This document shows positions 31,494 to 32,727 of a stretch of DNA of 32,727 bases, piece after piece. Location: NCBI GenBank assembly GCA_964590515.1, contig CAZPZD010000027.1:1-32727 (forward strand), read 5' to 3'. Position 1 is the first letter of the stretch. Each line of letters opens with the position of its first letter. The notes beneath the pieces are model-generated. The model had not been told where the DNA came from. It searched no databases and worked only from the letters and a program-made list of their open reading frames with translations. The position numbers and the translations under genes were made by a program. The stretch comes from JADFRG01 sp964590515 (GTDB lineage Bacteria; Chloroflexota; Anaerolineae; Anaerolineales; E44-bin32).

Positions 31494-32540
31494 TCAGACG
31501 TTAAAGCGCACATAGATCACTTCGCCGTCCTCCACCTGGTAGTCCTTGCCTTCCAGTCTTAACTTGCCTGCGGCTCTGGCCTCAGCCAGTCCGCCGAGTT
31601 CCACCAGCCGGTCCCAGGCGATCACTTCGGCCCGGATGAATCCCCGGGCCATATCGCTGTGGATCGTGCCGGCCGCCTCCAGGGCGGTGCTCCCTCTGGC
31701 TAGCGGCCAGGCCTTCACCTCCGGCTCGCTCACGGTAAAGAAGATCACCCGCCCCAGCAAGTCAAGGCAGGCCTGCAGTAATTGCGACAACCCGGAATCC
31801 TGGATCCCAAACTCGGCCCGGAAAACCCGCGCCTCCTCTTCCGGAAGCTGGGCCAGCTCCAGTTCGAGCTTTCCATGAATAGCGCCACAGTGTAGTTCAG
31901 TGCTGAGTGGGCCGGCGGTCTTACCCTCTTCGAGATTCTGCACCGGCAGCAGGGGTTTCAAGGTCAACAGGTTGTGCGCCAGCAGCAATACACGCTCCGC
32001 CGCACTCAGCTCCAGCTCCCTCAGCGGCCGACCGGCCCTCAGCGTTTCCGCCAACCGCTCAAACAGTGCGGCCTCCCGATCCAGCTCGGCCCGCGGGCGA
32101 GCGCCCTTCTGGCGCTCCTCCGGCAACCGTTCGAGCCGCGCCTCGGTCCGCAGCAGATCGGTGAGCAAGAGTTCCTCTTCGATTCGCGACAGGTCCCGAG
32201 TAGGGTCGGCCGGCTGCGTCACGAGCGGACTTTCGAAGGCCCGCAGCACGACCAGCAGTCCGTCCCAGTGGGCGAGCTCATTTGCCCATTGGGCGGGTAT
32301 CGTACCGTCCTCGCCCATCCCGGAGATGTCGCCAAATGTAATCTGAGCCGGAGTTGTCTTGCGAGGATGATAGAGCGTGCTCAGGGCTGCCAGCCGGGCG
32401 TCCGCGAGGGGAGCCACGCCGGCAAGGGTCCCTGCTCGACCGGCAAGTGTTGTCCCTCCGCTCGGGAGGGACGCGCCCGTCAGGAGTCTTAACAGAGTGG
32501 TCTTGCCCGAGACCGGGAGACCGATGATCCCCAGACGCAT
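31494..32540 (-). CDS. YchF-like (OBG-family) GTPase/ATPase, divergent
   Basis: A 348-residue P-loop protein. G1 is GLPVSGKT (7-14), G3 is D71-I-S-G74, and the base-recognition motif is N202-L-E-E205, matching the NxxE of YchF that favours ATP over GTP. A coiled-coil part lies at about 115-180. The C-terminal TGS domain is well kept (FFTVSEPEVKAWPLARG, AAGTIHSDMARGFIRAEVI, LEGKDYQVEDGEVIYVRFNV). Compared with YchF, the G1 Asn-Val (GLPNVGKS) is changed to Val-Ser and the usual G3 run (DIAGLVKGA) is replaced by DISGMGEDGT, so this is a paralogue or a fast-evolving form rather than standard YchF. It heads a minus-strand operon with two peptidases and is divergent from tRNA-Leu. Confidence 0.85.
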   Translation of the reverse strand: MRLGIIGLPVSGKTTLLRLLTGASLPSGGTTLAGRAGTLAGVAPLADARLAALSTLYHPRKTTPAQITFGDISGMGEDGTIPAQWANELAHWDGLLVVLRAFESPLVTQPADPTRDLSRIEEELLLTDLLRTEARLERLPEERQKGARPRAELDREAALFERLAETLRAGRPLRELELSAAERVLLLAHNLLTLKPLLPVQNLEEGKTAGPLSTELHCGAIHGKLELELAQLPEEEARVFRAEFGIQDSGLSQLLQACLDLLGRVIFFTVSEPEVKAWPLARGSTALEAAGTIHSDMARGFIRAEVIAWDRLVELGGLAEARAAGKLRLEGKDYQVEDGEVIYVRFNV

Positions 32541-32605
32541 CCGCTAGCTAGGCTCCCAGACGGGCCCTTCGGAGGCCCTCAGGACAGGCCGCGGGAGGCG
32601 AATTC

Positions 32606-32634
32606 TTGACCGGTCGCGGGGCTTTGAATATACT
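32606..32634 (+). promoter_or_regulatory. sigma70 promoter of tRNA-Leu
   Basis: TTGACC (32606-32611) and TATACT (32629-32634) are separated by exactly 17 bp, and the mature tRNA begins 8 nt after the -10. Five of six bases match consensus in each hexamer. Confidence 0.85.
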
Positions 32635-32642
32635 GCTCGGAG

Positions 32643-32727
32643 GCCGAAGTGGCGGAACTGGCAGACGCGCGCGACTCAAAATCGCGTTCCTTCGGGAGTG
32701 TGGGTTCGACTCCCACCTTCGGCACCA
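32643..32727 (+). tRNA. tRNA-Leu (CAA)
   Basis: Acceptor arms GCCGAAG (32643-32649) and CTTCGGC (32717-32723) pair fully; A is the discriminator and CCA is encoded at 32725-32727, the last bases of the window. The anticodon stem CGCGA/TCGCG encloses CTCAAAA, giving anticodon CAA, which reads UUG. The variable arm and the T arm GTGGG-TTCGACT-CCCAC are complete. Confidence 0.95.

Overview
This is a GC-rich bacterial scaffold, almost fully coding, with frequent 1-4 nt stop/start overlaps, lipobox-type lipoproteins and several GTG/TTG starts. Gene content (diheme c-type cytochromes beside a b6-type bc complex, TlpA/CcdA/DUF1573 thiol-redox genes, two neighbouring M3 peptidases, a divergent YchF) gives me the impression of a Chloroflexota-like organism. 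That is inference; no rRNA or taxonomic marker is present. Two 100-N scaffold gaps (4155-4254, 23423-23522) suggest a short-read, probably metagenomic, assembly.

Layout. 1-1503 (+): end of an unknown gene, a small CBU_0592-like membrane protein and a zinc-type cation diffusion facilitator. 1541-5885 (-): a thioredoxin/CcdA-type membrane protein, a Met-rich membrane-anchored protein interrupted by an artificial gap, then a response regulator and a histidine kinase whose extracytoplasmic loop is Met-rich. 6020-8191 (+): a His-rich CopB-type ATPase (CPH motif). 8204-9279 (-): a lipoprotein coupled to a membrane protein with a Cys-Cys-x-His-His motif. 9484-10950 (+): a CopZ-like HMA protein and a LysM/M23 endopeptidase. 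10958-15357 (-): an eight-gene run of DUF2933, CbiX-like chelatase, cupredoxin lipoprotein, TlpA, Lgt-like protein, an apparently circularly permuted CcdA, cytochrome c and YHS protein. 15530-21629 (+): CopA (CPC motif), a small membrane protein, two FtsX/MacB-type permeases, an ABC ATPase fused to a YHS domain, and a Cys/Met/His-rich SHOCT protein. 21724-23311 (-): DUF1573, TlpA, DUF1573. 23596-27656 (-): Rieske, cytochrome b and two diheme cytochromes c. 27797-32727: tRNA-Ser(CGA), a YchF-like/PepF/PepF-like operon on the minus strand, and tRNA-Leu(CAA).

How it may work together. The first 23 kb reads as a copper and heavy-metal handling region joined to extracytoplasmic thiol-redox and cytochrome c or cupredoxin maturation: two different copper ATPases, an HMA chaperone, YHS and Met/His-rich proteins, a cupredoxin, and a two-component system with a Met-rich sensor loop. 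The CcdA and TlpA proteins would keep Cys residues of apocytochromes or copper sites reduced, and the neighbouring bc complex and cytochromes c are plausible clients. The most unusual items are the permuted CcdA, the ABC-ATPase/YHS fusion with its dedicated permease pair, the Lgt-like protein lacking Lgt catalytic residues, and the gap artefact that makes an intact Met-rich gene look broken.
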